Shown: positions 1 to 8,413 of the stretch, piece after piece | Layout of the letters: each line of letters opens with the position of its first letter | Position numbering within the stretch: position 1 is the stretch's first letter | Source of the DNA: Catellatospora sp. KI3 | GTDB taxonomy: Bacteria > Actinomycetota > Actinomycetes > Mycobacteriales > Micromonosporaceae | Direction of reading: 5' to 3' | NCBI RefSeq assembly: GCF_029948125.1 | Contig: NZ_JASAMB010000022.1 | Location: forward strand, 79,709 to 143,708 | Length of the DNA: 64,000 nt | Made by a program: the position numbers and the translations under genes | Notes under the pieces: model-generated | Seen by the model: the letters and a program-made list of their open reading frames with translations, nothing else | Told to the model about the DNA's origin: nothing | The model's database searches: none

Positions 1-6
1 GCCGAC

Positions 7-618
7 GTGCGGGAACTGGGCGAGCTGACCATCGGCAAGGTCTCGGTCGGACCGCACGACAACAACGCGTACCTGCTGCGCTGCCGTAAGACCGGGGAGC
101 AGCTGCTCATCGACGCGGCCAACGACGCGGACACCCTGATCGAACTCGCCGGACCGGCGGGCCTGGCCACCGTGGTGACCACCCACCGGCACGGCGACCA
201 CTGGCAGGCACTGGCCGAAGTGGTCGCCGCGACCGGGGCGACCGCGATCGCACACCCGGCCGACGCGGGCGAGCTGCCGGTCGAGGCCGAGACCGTCGAG
301 GAAGGCTGGCCGGTACGGGTCGGCGACGTCGAGCTGGAGGTCATCCACCTGGTCGGGCACACGCCCGGCTCGATCGCGCTGCTCTACCGCGACCCGCAGG
401 GGCACCCGCACCTGTTCACCGGCGACTCGTTGTTCCCCGGCGGCGTGGGCAACACCTGGGGCGACCCGGCGGCGTTCGCCTCGCTGATCGCCGACGTGCA
501 GACGAAGATCTTCGACCGGCTGCCCGACGACACCTGGTTCTACCCCGGCCACGGCAAGGACAGCACCCTCGGCAGGGAGCGCCCGTCGCTCCCGGAGTGG
601 CGCGCCAGGGGCTGGTGA
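7..618 (+). CDS. MBL-fold metallohydrolase (possibly 5'-truncated by the window edge)
   Basis: A glyoxalase-II-like metallo-beta-lactamase-fold hydrolase of about 203 residues. The zinc-binding HRHGDH motif is near residue 59. It is followed by GHTPGS (metal-ligand His), FTGDSLFPG (bridging Asp) and a YPGHG loop near the C-terminus, so the dinuclear metal site looks complete. The reading frame is open to the first base of the window. The GTG at 7 is only the first visible start, and the real start may lie upstream. No signal peptide is visible, so it is probably cytosolic. The family hydrolyses thioesters, lactones or similar small molecules; the substrate cannot be told from sequence. A long inverted repeat follows the stop codon at 667-730. 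Confidence 0.85.
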   Translation: MRELGELTIGKVSVGPHDNNAYLLRCRKTGEQLLIDAANDADTLIELAGPAGLATVVTTHRHGDHWQALAEVVAATGATAIAHPADAGELPVEAETVEEGWPVRVGDVELEVIHLVGHTPGSIALLYRDPQGHPHLFTGDSLFPGGVGNTWGDPAAFASLIADVQTKIFDRLPDDTWFYPGHGKDSTLGRERPSLPEWRARGW

Positions 619-666
619 CGCGCACCCTGGCACCCGCGCGCCACGTGCGACGCGCCGCGTGCGTTG

Positions 667-730
667 GTGCAGTTTCGGGGAAAGTGCTCGAATCTTGGGC
701 CGCTTTCGTGCAGTTTCCCCGAAACTGCAC
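667..730. repeat. Inverted repeat, TTTCGGGGAAA family, copy 1
   Basis: Two perfect 17-bp arms (667-683 GTGCAGTTTCGGGGAAA and 714-730, its reverse complement) flank a 30-nt loop. The loop edges also resemble each other (GTGCTCGAA against CTGCACGAA when inverted). It lies between convergent genes. Related elements occur at 25335-25396 and 32080-32133. Confidence 0.85.
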
Positions 731-789
731 GCGATCATGGGCGCGCGCGGACGCGCGGGCGGGGCGGGCGGGCGCGGGCGGGGCGGGGG

Positions 790-1290
790 TCAGGCGCCGG
801 TGACCAGGATGGGGTGGAAGGTGTCCGGGGTGGCGGCGCAGGCCAGGTCGAAGCTTTCGCCGATCTCGCCGGAGACGGGCTGCGCCATCAGGAACAGCGA
901 GCTCTTGGCGACGTAGCGCACCGGCTCGGCGTCGGGTGCGGTGCGGACCAGGGCCTCGCCCGCCGCGCAGCCGTTCAGCACGACGATCACGCCGTACAGG
1001 CGGGTGGCCTGGGGTGTGGTGCCGTCGCCGCAGGTGCGGACGGTGTTCGACTCGCCGCTCTTGGGCACCACGGTGAGGTGCCAGCAGGAGGTCTCGGCCG
1101 GGTCGGTCCAGAGCAGCATCCGGCCGCCGCGCACCGGGGTCTCGACGATGACGGCGGCGTCGTCCGGCACCGCCTGCGGCTGCTGGGCCGAGTCGGATCC
1201 GGGCACGCTGATACAGCTGGTGAAGGCGGCGGCGGCACCGGCGGCGGTCAGGGCGAGCAGGGCCGCCAGCAGGCGTTGCCGTCGATCCAC
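790..1290 (-). CDS. Putative exported lipoprotein, unknown function
   Basis: 166 residues. The N-terminus has a basic start (MDRRQR), a hydrophobic stretch rich in Leu/Ala and then FTSC, a passable lipobox with Cys near residue 26, so membrane-anchored export is likely. The mature part has several cysteines (SCWHL, RTCGD, LNGCAAG, DLACAA) that could form disulphides outside the cell. No domain family was recognised. It ends close to the inverted repeat at 667-730 and lies upstream of the GH3 gene on the same strand with a hairpin between, so the two are probably separate transcription units. Confidence 0.6.
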   Translation of the reverse strand: MDRRQRLLAALLALTAAGAAAAFTSCISVPGSDSAQQPQAVPDDAAVIVETPVRGGRMLLWTDPAETSCWHLTVVPKSGESNTVRTCGDGTTPQATRLYGVIVVLNGCAAGEALVRTAPDAEPVRYVAKSSLFLMAQPVSGEIGESFDLACAATPDTFHPILVTGA

Positions 1291-1350
1291 CCGTACCCCC
1301 TGATGGTGTGTCGCCGCTCACGGTCTCGGCGGGTGGGTAGACCGTACCGG

Positions 1351-1379
1351 GTCGGCGGCCGATGCAGAAGGCCGCCGAC
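1351..1379 (-). terminator. Hairpin downstream of the GH3 gene
   Basis: Perfect 10-bp stem, GTCGGCGGCC at 1351-1360 with GGCCGCCGAC at 1370-1379 and a 9-nt loop, placed 14 bp after the stop codon of the minus-strand GH3 gene. There is no clear U-tract, as is usual in very GC-rich actinobacteria. Confidence 0.55.
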
Positions 1380-1393
1380 CAGGCCAGCGCACC

Positions 1394-3229
1394 TCAGTAC
1401 GTAAGCCCGAAGCCCTGCGGGAACAGCGGCGTCTTGCCGTCCCCGGCGTTGATCGGCTGCTGGGACAGCGACGTCATCCAGGTCATCGGGGTCTTGCCGG
1501 TGGGTGCGACCGCGCCGAACAGCACGTCGGCCACGCCCGCGCCCTCGGTGCCGGGCAGCCAGGCGGCGAGCAGCGCGTTCCAGTTCGGCAGCTGGGCGGC
1601 GACGTCCAGCGGCCGGCCGGAGACCAGCACCACGATCACCGGTACGCCCGCCTTGCGCAGCGTGTCGAGGGTGCGCAGGTCGTCGCGGTCCAGGCCCATG
1701 CTGGTGGTCCGGTCGCCCTGGCCCTCGGCGTACGGGGTCTCGCCGACGACCGCGATGGCGGCCCGGTAGCTGCCGTCGATCCCGGTGCCGCGCTGGTTGT
1801 AGGTGACGGTCGTGCCCGACCCGACGGCGGCGCGGATGCCCTGCAGGATCGTGGTGCCGGGCGTGATCGCCCCGGAGCCGCCCTGCCAGGAGACGGTCCA
1901 GCCGCCCGACTGGTAGCCGATGTTGTCGGCGCTCCTGCCGGCCACGAAGATCTTCCCGCCGTCGCGGGCCAGCGGCAGCACCCCGCCCGCGTTCTTGAGC
2001 AGCACCTGCGACCGGCTCACCGCCTGCCGGGCCAGGGCCCGGTGCGTCGTGCCGCCCACCGTCGGCGTGTACGACCGGTCGGTCAGCGGCCGCTCGAACA
2101 GCCCCAGCTCGAACTTCTTGGTCAGGATGCGCCGGTTGGCGTCGTCGACCCGGGCCAGGGTGATGCGGCCGTTCTGCACCTCGGCCTTGAGCGTGGTGAG
2201 GAAGGTCTTCCAGGCGGTCGGCACCATCACCATGTCGATGCCCGCGTTGATCGAGGCGGTCACCTCGGCCGCGGTGAAGCCGGACTGCCCGTCGATCTGG
2301 TCGATGCCGTTCCAGTCTGAGACGACGAACCCGGAGAAGCCCAGCTCGCCCTTGAGCACGTCGGTGATCAGGTACCGGTTGCCGTGCAGCTTCACGCCGT
2401 TCCAGCTGCTGTACGAGATCATCACCGAGCCGACCCCGCGCGACACCGCCGCCTGGAACGGCGGCAGGTGGACCGACCGCAGCTGCGCCTCGGTGAGCTG
2501 CGTGTCGCCCTGGTCGTCCCCGACGGTCGTGCCGCCGTCGCCGATGTAATGCTTCGCGGTGGCCAGCACCGAGGCGGGGCCGCCCAGCGCCGTACCCTGC
2601 AGGCCGGTGATGATCGTGGTCATCGCGGCGGGGATGTCGGGCGTCTCGCCGAACGACTCGTAGGTGCGCCCCCAGCGGTCGTCGCGGGCCACGCACAGGC
2701 AGGGGGCGAAGTCCCAGTCGACGCCGGTTCCGGACACCTCCTCGGCGACCGCCCGGCCGATCTGCTGCACCAGCGCCGGATCGCCGGTCGCGCCCAGGCC
2801 GATGTTGTGCGGGAAGATCGTCGCCCCGACGACGTTGTTGTGGCCGTGCACCGCGTCCACGCCGTAGACCATCGGGATGGCCAGCGGGGTGGCCAGGGCG
2901 GCGCGCTGGAGGTTGTCGTACATGTCGGCCCAGCTCGCGGCGGTGTTGGGCGAGGGGGCCGAGCCGCCGCCGGACAGGATCGAGCCGAGCCGGTAGGCGG
3001 TGACGTCGGCGGGCGTCGCCGAGGCGCGCTCGGCCTGGGTCATCTGGCCCAGCTTCTCGTCCAGGCTCATCCGCGACAGCAGGTCGGCGACGCGGGTCGG
3101 CACCGGCAGCGAAGGATCCTGGTACGGCAGCACGGCCGCCGACGCCGGAGCAGTCGGACCGATCAGGACGGTGAGCAGCAGCAGGGGCACGGCCGCGCGG
3201 CTCAGCCGGCGGCGCAGGGTGTGGTTCAC
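1394..3229 (-). CDS. Secreted glycoside hydrolase family 3 beta-glycosidase
   Basis: 611 residues. It starts with a classical signal peptide (MNHTLRRRLSRAAVPLLLLTVLIGPTAPASA). The GH3 N-terminal TIM barrel follows: WDFAPCLCVARDDRWGR, ESFGETPD, AKHYIGDGGT. The nucleophile is in GFVVSDWNGID (Asp near residue 303). The C-terminal alpha/beta sandwich has IFVAGRSADNIGYQSGGWT and ends in PLFPQGFGLTY, the usual end of GH3 exo-glucosidases. Length fits a two-domain GH3 enzyme without extra modules. It probably releases glucose from beta-glucans outside the cell. The upstream 218 bp holds CGATATAGGGATC (reverse strand of 3261-3273), which weakly resembles the operator seen before the sugar genes at 43 and 56 kb. 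The exact substrate is not determined. Confidence 0.92.
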   Translation of the reverse strand: MNHTLRRRLSRAAVPLLLLTVLIGPTAPASAAVLPYQDPSLPVPTRVADLLSRMSLDEKLGQMTQAERASATPADVTAYRLGSILSGGGSAPSPNTAASWADMYDNLQRAALATPLAIPMVYGVDAVHGHNNVVGATIFPHNIGLGATGDPALVQQIGRAVAEEVSGTGVDWDFAPCLCVARDDRWGRTYESFGETPDIPAAMTTIITGLQGTALGGPASVLATAKHYIGDGGTTVGDDQGDTQLTEAQLRSVHLPPFQAAVSRGVGSVMISYSSWNGVKLHGNRYLITDVLKGELGFSGFVVSDWNGIDQIDGQSGFTAAEVTASINAGIDMVMVPTAWKTFLTTLKAEVQNGRITLARVDDANRRILTKKFELGLFERPLTDRSYTPTVGGTTHRALARQAVSRSQVLLKNAGGVLPLARDGGKIFVAGRSADNIGYQSGGWTVSWQGGSGAITPGTTILQGIRAAVGSGTTVTYNQRGTGIDGSYRAAIAVVGETPYAEGQGDRTTSMGLDRDDLRTLDTLRKAGVPVIVVLVSGRPLDVAAQLPNWNALLAAWLPGTEGAGVADVLFGAVAPTGKTPMTWMTSLSQQPINAGDGKTPLFPQGFGLTY

Positions 3230-3447
3230 GCGTTCTCCCAGGGACGGTAGGAGTTCGACAGATCCCTATATCGTCCGCCGGGGCGGGGGGCCGGGGCACG
3301 GGCCGATCGCCGGATGCGGCTGTCGCGGGCCGGTCGCGGCATCCGCTGAGCTGCTGTGTCGCCGCACACCAAGCCGTGGCGGGGACTTCCCGGCGGGTGC
3401 GGCTTCGGTTAGCTTGGTCAATCCGTACCCCAGGATGAGGTCTTCTC

Positions 3448-3654
3448 ATGGTCACCACCGAGCCCGCCACCGCCGACCGGCTGCTGCTGGTCCAGGTCGT
3501 GGCCGCCGGAGAGTGGCTGGTGGAGCTGGCCGAGACCGTCATGATCCGCCCCGGGCAGCGGCACTGGTTCGACGACGGCACCCTGTACGTCCTCTCGCCG
3601 AGCGGCGCGCTGCGTACGGTGCGGGGTGTCGGGTTTCATCGCTGTGTCCGATAA
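3448..3654 (+). CDS. Small hypothetical protein
   Basis: 68 residues starting at an ATG preceded by a purine-rich AGGATGAGG. The sequence (VVAAGEWLVELAETVMIRPGQRHWFDDGTLYVLSP) alternates hydrophobic and polar residues like a short beta-rich fold. It has no membrane segment or recognised motif. It stands alone between the GH3 promoter region and the kinase gene. It could also be a chance reading frame; codon usage is GC3-rich as in the neighbours. Confidence 0.4.
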   Translation: MVTTEPATADRLLLVQVVAAGEWLVELAETVMIRPGQRHWFDDGTLYVLSPSGALRTVRGVGFHRCVR

Positions 3655-3694
3655 CCGTTCGCCTTCGGCTCACCCGCGCCCCTAGCCTGGGCCG

Positions 3695-4657
3695 ATGCGT
3701 GCTGAGGAGTGGGCGCTGGCCCAGGACTGGATCGCCGCGACACTGGTCGACCGGGGCACCCCGGCGACCGGCCCCGCGGTGGTCGACCGGGTGCGGCCGT
3801 GGTCGACGACGGCCCGGGTGCCGGTCGCGGGCGGGCAGGTGTGGTTCAAGTACAACAACGCCGGTTCGCGCTACGAGGCGGCGCTGATGCGGCTGCTGGC
3901 CTCGATCGCCCCGCACGACATGCTGGTGCCGCTGGCCGTCGACGTCGAGCGCGGCTGGATGCTGCTGCCCGACGGCGGCCCGACGCTGCGCGAGATCACC
4001 GCCGACACGTTCGACCGGGACCGCTGGGAGGAGCTGCTGCGCCGGTACGCGGCCCTGCAGCGCGCCACCGCTCCGCACGCCGCGGACATGCTCGCCGCCG
4101 GGGTCCCCGACTTCCGCCCGCACACCGTCGCCGCCCAGTACGAGAAGCTGCTCACCGACCCGTACGTGCTGGCCAACCTCGACGGCGACCGGATCGGGGC
4201 GCTGCGCGACTGGCTGCCCCGGATCGAGCGGCTGTGCGCGCGGCTGGCCGCCGACGGCATCGCCCCGGGCGTGCAGCACGACGACATGCACCCGAGCAAC
4301 GTCTTCGCCGACGCCGGCGGCGGCCTGCGCTTCTTCGACTTCGGCGACGCCAGCGTGGCGCATCCGTTCGGGTCGATGCTGGTCGCGCTGCGGGTGGTGC
4401 ACCGCGACGCCAAGGTGGAGCACAGGGATCCGCTGCTGTACGAGCTGCGCGACCTCTACCTCTCCGCCTGGACCGCCGACGGCCGCGACCTGCCCGAACT
4501 GCGCGAGCTGTGCCAGGACGCGATCGTGGTCGCCAAGATCGGCAAAGCGCTGTCCTACCAGCGGTCGCTCTGCGACGCCACCGAGGAGGCGCTGGCCGAG
4601 CACGGCGAGAGCATCTACGGGTGGCTGGAGGAGCTGCTCGGCCCGGACGTGATCTGA
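3695..4657 (+). CDS. APH-fold phosphotransferase (aminoglycoside/choline kinase-like)
   Basis: 320 residues of the protein-kinase-like APH superfamily. The Brenner-type catalytic loop QHDDMHPSNVF is near residue 195. The metal-binding RFFDFGDASVAHP follows about 20 residues later. The N-lobe Lys is probably in VWFKYNN. These enzymes phosphorylate small hydroxylated molecules; the substrate is unknown and there is no reason to call it a resistance gene. The ATG at 3695 follows a TAGCCT box (3683-3688) by 6 nt, which suggests a leaderless mRNA and fixes the start. It is a monocistronic-looking gene. Confidence 0.85.
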   Translation: MRAEEWALAQDWIAATLVDRGTPATGPAVVDRVRPWSTTARVPVAGGQVWFKYNNAGSRYEAALMRLLASIAPHDMLVPLAVDVERGWMLLPDGGPTLREITADTFDRDRWEELLRRYAALQRATAPHAADMLAAGVPDFRPHTVAAQYEKLLTDPYVLANLDGDRIGALRDWLPRIERLCARLAADGIAPGVQHDDMHPSNVFADAGGGLRFFDFGDASVAHPFGSMLVALRVVHRDAKVEHRDPLLYELRDLYLSAWTADGRDLPELRELCQDAIVVAKIGKALSYQRSLCDATEEALAEHGESIYGWLEELLGPDVI

Positions 4658-4721
4658 GCCCTCACGTGACCGGGGTGGTGCTCACCCACTAGGTTCGAGG
4701 CGCCATGAGCAACGCGGGTCG

Positions 4722-5009
4722 ATGGGATGGTGCGCCGTGTCGGATGGGTCGGCCGTGCTGTGGACGCTGCTCGCGCTGGCGGTGCTGGCGGTGCTCGCCT
4801 TCCTCGGCATCGTGGTGAAGTTCGTGGCCAACGCGGCCGTCAAGTACTCGCGGCGCAAGCCCGTGCAGGCGGCGGCGTTCTTCGCCGTGCCCGGCGGGCT
4901 GGCGACCTTCACCGCGACCTTCTTCCACGTCGCGCTGGTGCCCGCGATGGTGATCGGCCTCGTCGCGGGCCTGGCCGTGTTCCTGCTGGTCGCCGTCGAA
5001 CTCGGCTGA
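4722..5009 (+). CDS. Small integral membrane protein
   Basis: Up to 95 residues with two hydrophobic helices (VLWTLLALAVLAVLAFLGIVV and an Ala/Val/Leu-rich C-terminal segment after AAFFAVPGGLATFTATFFH) separated by a basic stretch, KYSRRKPVQ. No family was recognised. An alternative GTG start at 4737 (MSDGSAVLWT) would remove five residues and is equally plausible. A TAGGTT box at 4690-4695 may be the promoter. An ATG at 4705 is in another frame and gives an unlikely protein. Confidence 0.55.
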   Translation: MGWCAVSDGSAVLWTLLALAVLAVLAFLGIVVKFVANAAVKYSRRKPVQAAAFFAVPGGLATFTATFFHVALVPAMVIGLVAGLAVFLLVAVELG

Positions 5010-5095
5010 CCGCCGCGGCCGGTCCCGGTCGCGGCCGGACTGATGTTTTTGGACACAGTGGCCGGTCGGCGCGGGCGGTGGGGCACAATGGCGCC

Positions 5096-5389
5096 ATGGT
5101 TCGCTGGGAATACGCACGCTTCGAGTACCGCTCGGCCGGGTCGCTCGGCGGCGACCGCTTCATGGACTGGGACGCCGCCTTCCACCACGCGCGCGGCGTG
5201 GAGCGGTGGGGCACCGACGAGCGCTTCGACGACCTGCGCCACCTCAACCGCCTGGGCCGCGACGGCTGGCAGGTGTACGACCGCGGCGCCGTCTACCTCG
5301 CCTCCGACCCGCACCGGATGCACTCGGTGACCTACTCCCTGCGCCGCGCCATCAAGGTCGGTCCGCCGCCGGGCGCGACGCAGGGCTGA
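5096..5389 (+). CDS. Small hypothetical protein
   Basis: 97 residues, hydrophilic, with many aromatic and charged positions (MVRWEYARFEYRSAG, RLGRDGWQVYDRGAVYLASDPHR). The pattern of a Tyr/Phe-rich first strand followed by LNRLGRDGWQ resembles small DUF4177-like proteins, where a similar LNxLGxEGW motif occurs; this is a resemblance only. The ATG at 5096 is chosen because GGCACAAT ends 6 nt upstream, the same spacing as other leaderless starts here. It is convergent with the methyltransferase gene. Confidence 0.6.
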   Translation: MVRWEYARFEYRSAGSLGGDRFMDWDAAFHHARGVERWGTDERFDDLRHLNRLGRDGWQVYDRGAVYLASDPHRMHSVTYSLRRAIKVGPPPGATQG

Positions 5390-5396
5390 GCCGGGC

Positions 5397-6170
5397 TCAG
5401 GCGGTGCGCCGCCCCAGGTAGAGCAGCGTCTCCACGGACAGCGTCAGCTTCTCCGGCAGCCGCTGCAGCAGCGCGGCGAACAGCGCCTCGCGGGTGGCCT
5501 CGGGCAGCATCCGGTAGGTCGGCTGGGTGGACAGGTAGGACACGTAGTCGTCGGCCGACAGCGTGCGCTCCCACAGGTAGATCCGCTCGGCCAGGTCGCC
5601 GAACTCGGGCAACGCGGCCAGGTCCGGACCCGGCCAGTACTGGGACAGGTCCGTGCCGTCGGCGGGCTCCTCGTCCAGCATCGCGTGCGGCGCGTACGGC
5701 TCGTGCACCTCGCGTACCAGGGCGCGCAGCTCGTCGTCGGCGATGCGGTCGAAGTTCCAGAACAGCGCCAGCACGCCGCCGGGGGCCAGCGCGGCGGCCG
5801 CGCGCGCCCAGCGCTGCGACGAGTCCGTCCACTGCCACGCCTGCGCGCAGTAGAGCAGGTCGAACGGGGCGTCCGGGGTGTAGCCCTCGAACAGCGCCGC
5901 CACGATGCGCACCGCGGACCGCTCGCCCAGCCGCTGCTCCAGCAGCGCCGCCATGGCCGGATCCGGCTCCACCGCCGTGATGTCCAGCCCCCGTACGGCG
6001 AAAGCGGTGGTGGCCTTGCCCGTGCCCGCGCCGACCTCCAGCGCGCGGGTGCCCGGGCCCGTGTAGGCGAGCACGTCGTCGACCAGGGCCGCCGGGTAAC
6101 CCGGCCGGATCCGGTCGAACTCCTCGGCGACTTCCCCGAACACCAGACCCTGTGGGCGCGCAGCACTCAT
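5397..6170 (-). CDS. Class I SAM-dependent methyltransferase
   Basis: 257 residues starting at MSAARPQGLVFGEVAEEFDRIRPGYP, a typical beginning for small-molecule methyltransferases. Motif I ALEVGAGTGKAT binds SAM. Motif II-like ITAVEPDPAM and motif III (DLLYCAQAWQWTD) follow, then an LAPGGVLALFWN strand. The C-terminal half (REVHEPYAPHAML, YLSTQPTYRMLPEATREAL) matches the substrate cap of methyltransferase type 11/25 proteins. The acceptor is unknown. The open frame extends upstream to 6632, but that part lies over another gene. The ATG at 6168-6170 fits the conserved family start. Confidence 0.85.
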   Translation of the reverse strand: MSAARPQGLVFGEVAEEFDRIRPGYPAALVDDVLAYTGPGTRALEVGAGTGKATTAFAVRGLDITAVEPDPAMAALLEQRLGERSAVRIVAALFEGYTPDAPFDLLYCAQAWQWTDSSQRWARAAAALAPGGVLALFWNFDRIADDELRALVREVHEPYAPHAMLDEEPADGTDLSQYWPGPDLAALPEFGDLAERIYLWERTLSADDYVSYLSTQPTYRMLPEATREALFAALLQRLPEKLTLSVETLLYLGRRTA

Positions 6171-6226
6171 GCGGCAGAGATTAGCGGCATCCGAATCCGT
6201 GCGGTATTCGGGGAAACCCGTACGGA

Positions 6227-6643
6227 TCAGTCGTCGCCGGCGTCGAGGCGGCGCTGCAGCATGACCTCCAGCGGCATCGACTCGCCGTCCTTGCCGCCCG
6301 CCCCGATGACCAGCGGCGGATCCGAGGGGAGCACCTCGGCGCCGAGCAGCCGCGCCCGCAGCGAGGACGGGACGCCGAGCACGTAGTAGTTGCCGTCGAC
6401 GTCCACGGCCAGGCCCCGGCCGCGGTGCACGTACCAGCCGCGCAGGCCGGTGCGGTAGCGGCCGCCGCCGTCGTACGCGAAGGCGGTCAGGGCGGTGGGG
6501 CGCAGGCCGCGCTCGCGCGCCTGCGCGACGAACCGCTCGACCATCGCGCGCGCCCTGGCCGCCTCGGCCGCGCGGCGGCGCTCGTCGGCCGCCGCGTGCT
6601 GCGCCACGGCATGGTCCCGCTGCTGCCGCCACTGCTCGTCCAC
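6227..6643 (-). CDS. Hypothetical protein with N-terminal coiled coil
   Basis: 138 residues. The N-terminal 45 residues are Ala/Arg/Glu-rich and likely alpha-helical or coiled coil (QRDHAVAQHAAADERRRAAEAARARAMVERF). A compact domain follows with GLRPTALTAFAYDGGGRYRTGLRGWYVHRGRGLAVDVDGNYYVLG. The sequence resembles small actinobacterial proteins of unknown role. The GTG start is supported by a reverse-strand TACTGT box 6 nt upstream (6650-6655), indicating a leaderless transcript. It may be co-transcribed with the methyltransferase 56 bp downstream. Confidence 0.6.
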   Translation of the reverse strand: MDEQWRQQRDHAVAQHAAADERRRAAEAARARAMVERFVAQARERGLRPTALTAFAYDGGGRYRTGLRGWYVHRGRGLAVDVDGNYYVLGVPSSLRARLLGAEVLPSDPPLVIGAGGKDGESMPLEVMLQRRLDAGDD

Positions 6644-6665
6644 GGCACGACAGTAGCGCGGATGA

Positions 6666-7250
6666 TCAGAGGGTCGACACCGGCGGGTGCTGCGGGCGCC
6701 ACGGCTTCATCCACGGCGTCTCCGGCCAGCCTTCGGCCGCCGCCATCAGCGGGAACGCGGTCGCGCCGTCGATGCTCTCGCGCACGATGTCGGCGTGCCC
6801 GGCGTGCCGGGCCGTCTCCTCGATCACGTGCAGCAGCACCCAGCGCACCGACCACGCGGCCACGTCCGCAGGGAACCAGGGCACCCCCTGCGGCACCGGC
6901 ACCGGGTCGCCCAGGTCGGTGACCAGGGCGACCGCGGCGGCGGTCGCGGCGCCCACGGCGTCGTACCGCTCGATCACCTCCGCCAGCGACTCACCGGGTT
7001 CGAGCCGGAAGCTCGCCGCGTAGTCCACCGGCTGGCCGGCCCGCTGGAGCATGGTGTCGGTCCACTGCGTCTCCATCACGGCGCAGTGCTTGATGAGCCC
7101 GCCGACGCTGAGCGAACCCGCGGTCGGGGTGAGCCGGGCCTGGTCGTCGTCGAGCCCGTACGCGGAGAGCTTCAGCGCCTGCCGCTGCTGGTCCAGGTAG
7201 GCCAGCAGGCCTGCGCGCTCGTCGGCGACGGGTGGCACCAGTCCAGGCAT
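6666..7250 (-). CDS. DinB-family (DUF664-like) protein
   Basis: 194 residues of the DinB four-helix bundle superfamily. Visible pieces are the N-terminal ERAGLLAYLDQQRQAL helix, the motif SVGGLIKHCAVMETQW with a metal-ligand His, and the C-terminal VRWVLLHVIEETARHAGHADIVRESIDG with the HxxxH pair. These are the usual three metal histidines of mycothiol- or bacillithiol-dependent S-transferase-like proteins. It probably acts as a small-molecule thiol transferase in the cytosol; the substrate is unknown. The start is supported by AAAGGGAG about 8 nt before the ATG. Confidence 0.85.
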   Translation of the reverse strand: MPGLVPPVADERAGLLAYLDQQRQALKLSAYGLDDDQARLTPTAGSLSVGGLIKHCAVMETQWTDTMLQRAGQPVDYAASFRLEPGESLAEVIERYDAVGAATAAAVALVTDLGDPVPVPQGVPWFPADVAAWSVRWVLLHVIEETARHAGHADIVRESIDGATAFPLMAAAEGWPETPWMKPWRPQHPPVSTL

Positions 7251-7397
7251 GGCGTGATATCTCCCTTTTGTAGTTGATTCAGCCTAGTCCGGCGCGACCC
7301 GTGCCGACCGCCTACCCCCAGGCCTGGACGACGGCGGGGCGGTCGTGGGCCGCAGCCCCACGGCGCTCAGCGAAGCGGTCGAGCGGACCGATAAGAG

Positions 7398-7880
7398 CTA
7401 GGCGGACTGGGGCTCGGCGTCGGCGTTCGTCCGCCGGGCGCTGCGCTGGTCGGCCCAGCGCATCGCCTCGTCGGCGACCAGCGCCTCCACGTTCTCGACC
7501 AGGGCGGCGTCGGGGCGCTGGCCGTCGTACGGCGCGTTGCCCGCGCTCCACAGCACCGTTTCGCGCTGCAGCGCGATCAGGGTGCCGCTGCTGCGGATCC
7601 AGTTCTCACCGGGGCGCAGCAGCTGGCGCAGGCCGGCCAGGATCGCCACCAGGGCGCCGAGCACGGCGGTGACGGCGGTCGGGGCGCCCAGCGCGGCCGC
7701 GGCGGGGATGCCCGCGGCGAGCACGACGGTGGTGGCCTCCAGCGCGTGGTTGCCGCGGCGCTGCTTCTTGACCTGGTGCTCGTACCAGGACACGCGCTCG
7801 ATGACGCTCAGCGGCAGACTGCTGCCGCTCGGGCTGGTCAGCTGCTGCCACCAGTGCTTGTGCGCCGTGCCGTCCGCCAT
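7398..7880 (-). CDS. DUF4231-type membrane protein
   Basis: 160 residues. The order is a soluble N-terminus (VIERVSWYEHQVKKQRRGNHAL), two close hydrophobic helices (VVLAAGIPAAAALGAPTAVTAVLGALVAILAGLRQLL), and then NWIRSSGTLIALQRETVLW and a polar C-terminus. This is the layout of DUF4231/SLATT-like proteins, predicted pore or stress-associated membrane proteins often linked to effector systems. The start MADGTAHKHWW is chosen because GGAGGG stands 6 nt upstream of its ATG. A start 14 codons earlier is possible. Confidence 0.75.
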   Translation of the reverse strand: MADGTAHKHWWQQLTSPSGSSLPLSVIERVSWYEHQVKKQRRGNHALEATTVVLAAGIPAAAALGAPTAVTAVLGALVAILAGLRQLLRPGENWIRSSGTLIALQRETVLWSAGNAPYDGQRPDAALVENVEALVADEAMRWADQRSARRTNADAEPQSA

Positions 7881-7957
7881 CGCCGGTCCCTCCTGCCCAG
7901 GAATTTCCGATGATGGTGGCACGGCGGGCGGTGGCGCACCAGTCCACAGCGGACAGG

Positions 7958-8230
7958 TCAGCTGTCGTTGTTGCTACGGCGGCCTAGCGCGTAGGCGCCG
8001 AAGCCGAATGCGATGAGGACGACCAGGCAGAGGCAGCAGGCCGGGCCGCCCGAGACGTTGAGATACGGTCCGTCGGCTACCACCGATGCGGCCTGGGCCG
8101 CCGTTCCCCCGAGCAGTGTCATGGCGCCCAAGGTAAGCGGGGTGGTCAATCGCGGGGTCGATTGGCCTGCGGTCGCGTGATCGCCAATTGCGGTCGAGAG
8201 GTGGGCCTGGCGTCGGTGCTTTGACCTCAA
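7958..8230 (-). CDS. Possible small exported or membrane protein
   Basis: The frame encodes up to 90 residues. The C-terminal part has a hydrophobic helix rich in Cys (GPACCLCLVVLIAFGFGAYALG) followed by a basic-polar tail, RRSNNDS. Before it lies TTPLTLGAMTLLGGTAAQAA, which reads like a signal peptide if translation starts at an internal TTG. The upstream 25 residues look non-coding. The start is therefore uncertain, and the gene itself is only plausible. No homology was recognised. Confidence 0.35.
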   Translation of the reverse strand: MRSKHRRQAHLSTAIGDHATAGQSTPRLTTPLTLGAMTLLGGTAAQAASVVADGPYLNVSGGPACCLCLVVLIAFGFGAYALGRRSNNDS

Positions 8231-8413
8231 CCAGCGACCTTGACCCTGGGATTGTCGAAGATCGCTGGCTGCGGGCTGGATGTGGGATGTGTCGGTGCGA
8301 GGTGTGCGAGGTGTGCGGGGTTGTGGTCTGAAGTGGCGAGCTTCGACTCGGGGTCGGCGGGATGATCTCCGCTGCGGGTCGGAAAGGGGACCCGTCGGTC
8401 CGGCGCCGGTGCG

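Noticed and set aside
4705..4740. ATG at 4705 as start of the small membrane protein
   Set aside because: It is in a different frame giving a Cys/Arg-rich product; the hydrophobic protein is in the frame of 4722.
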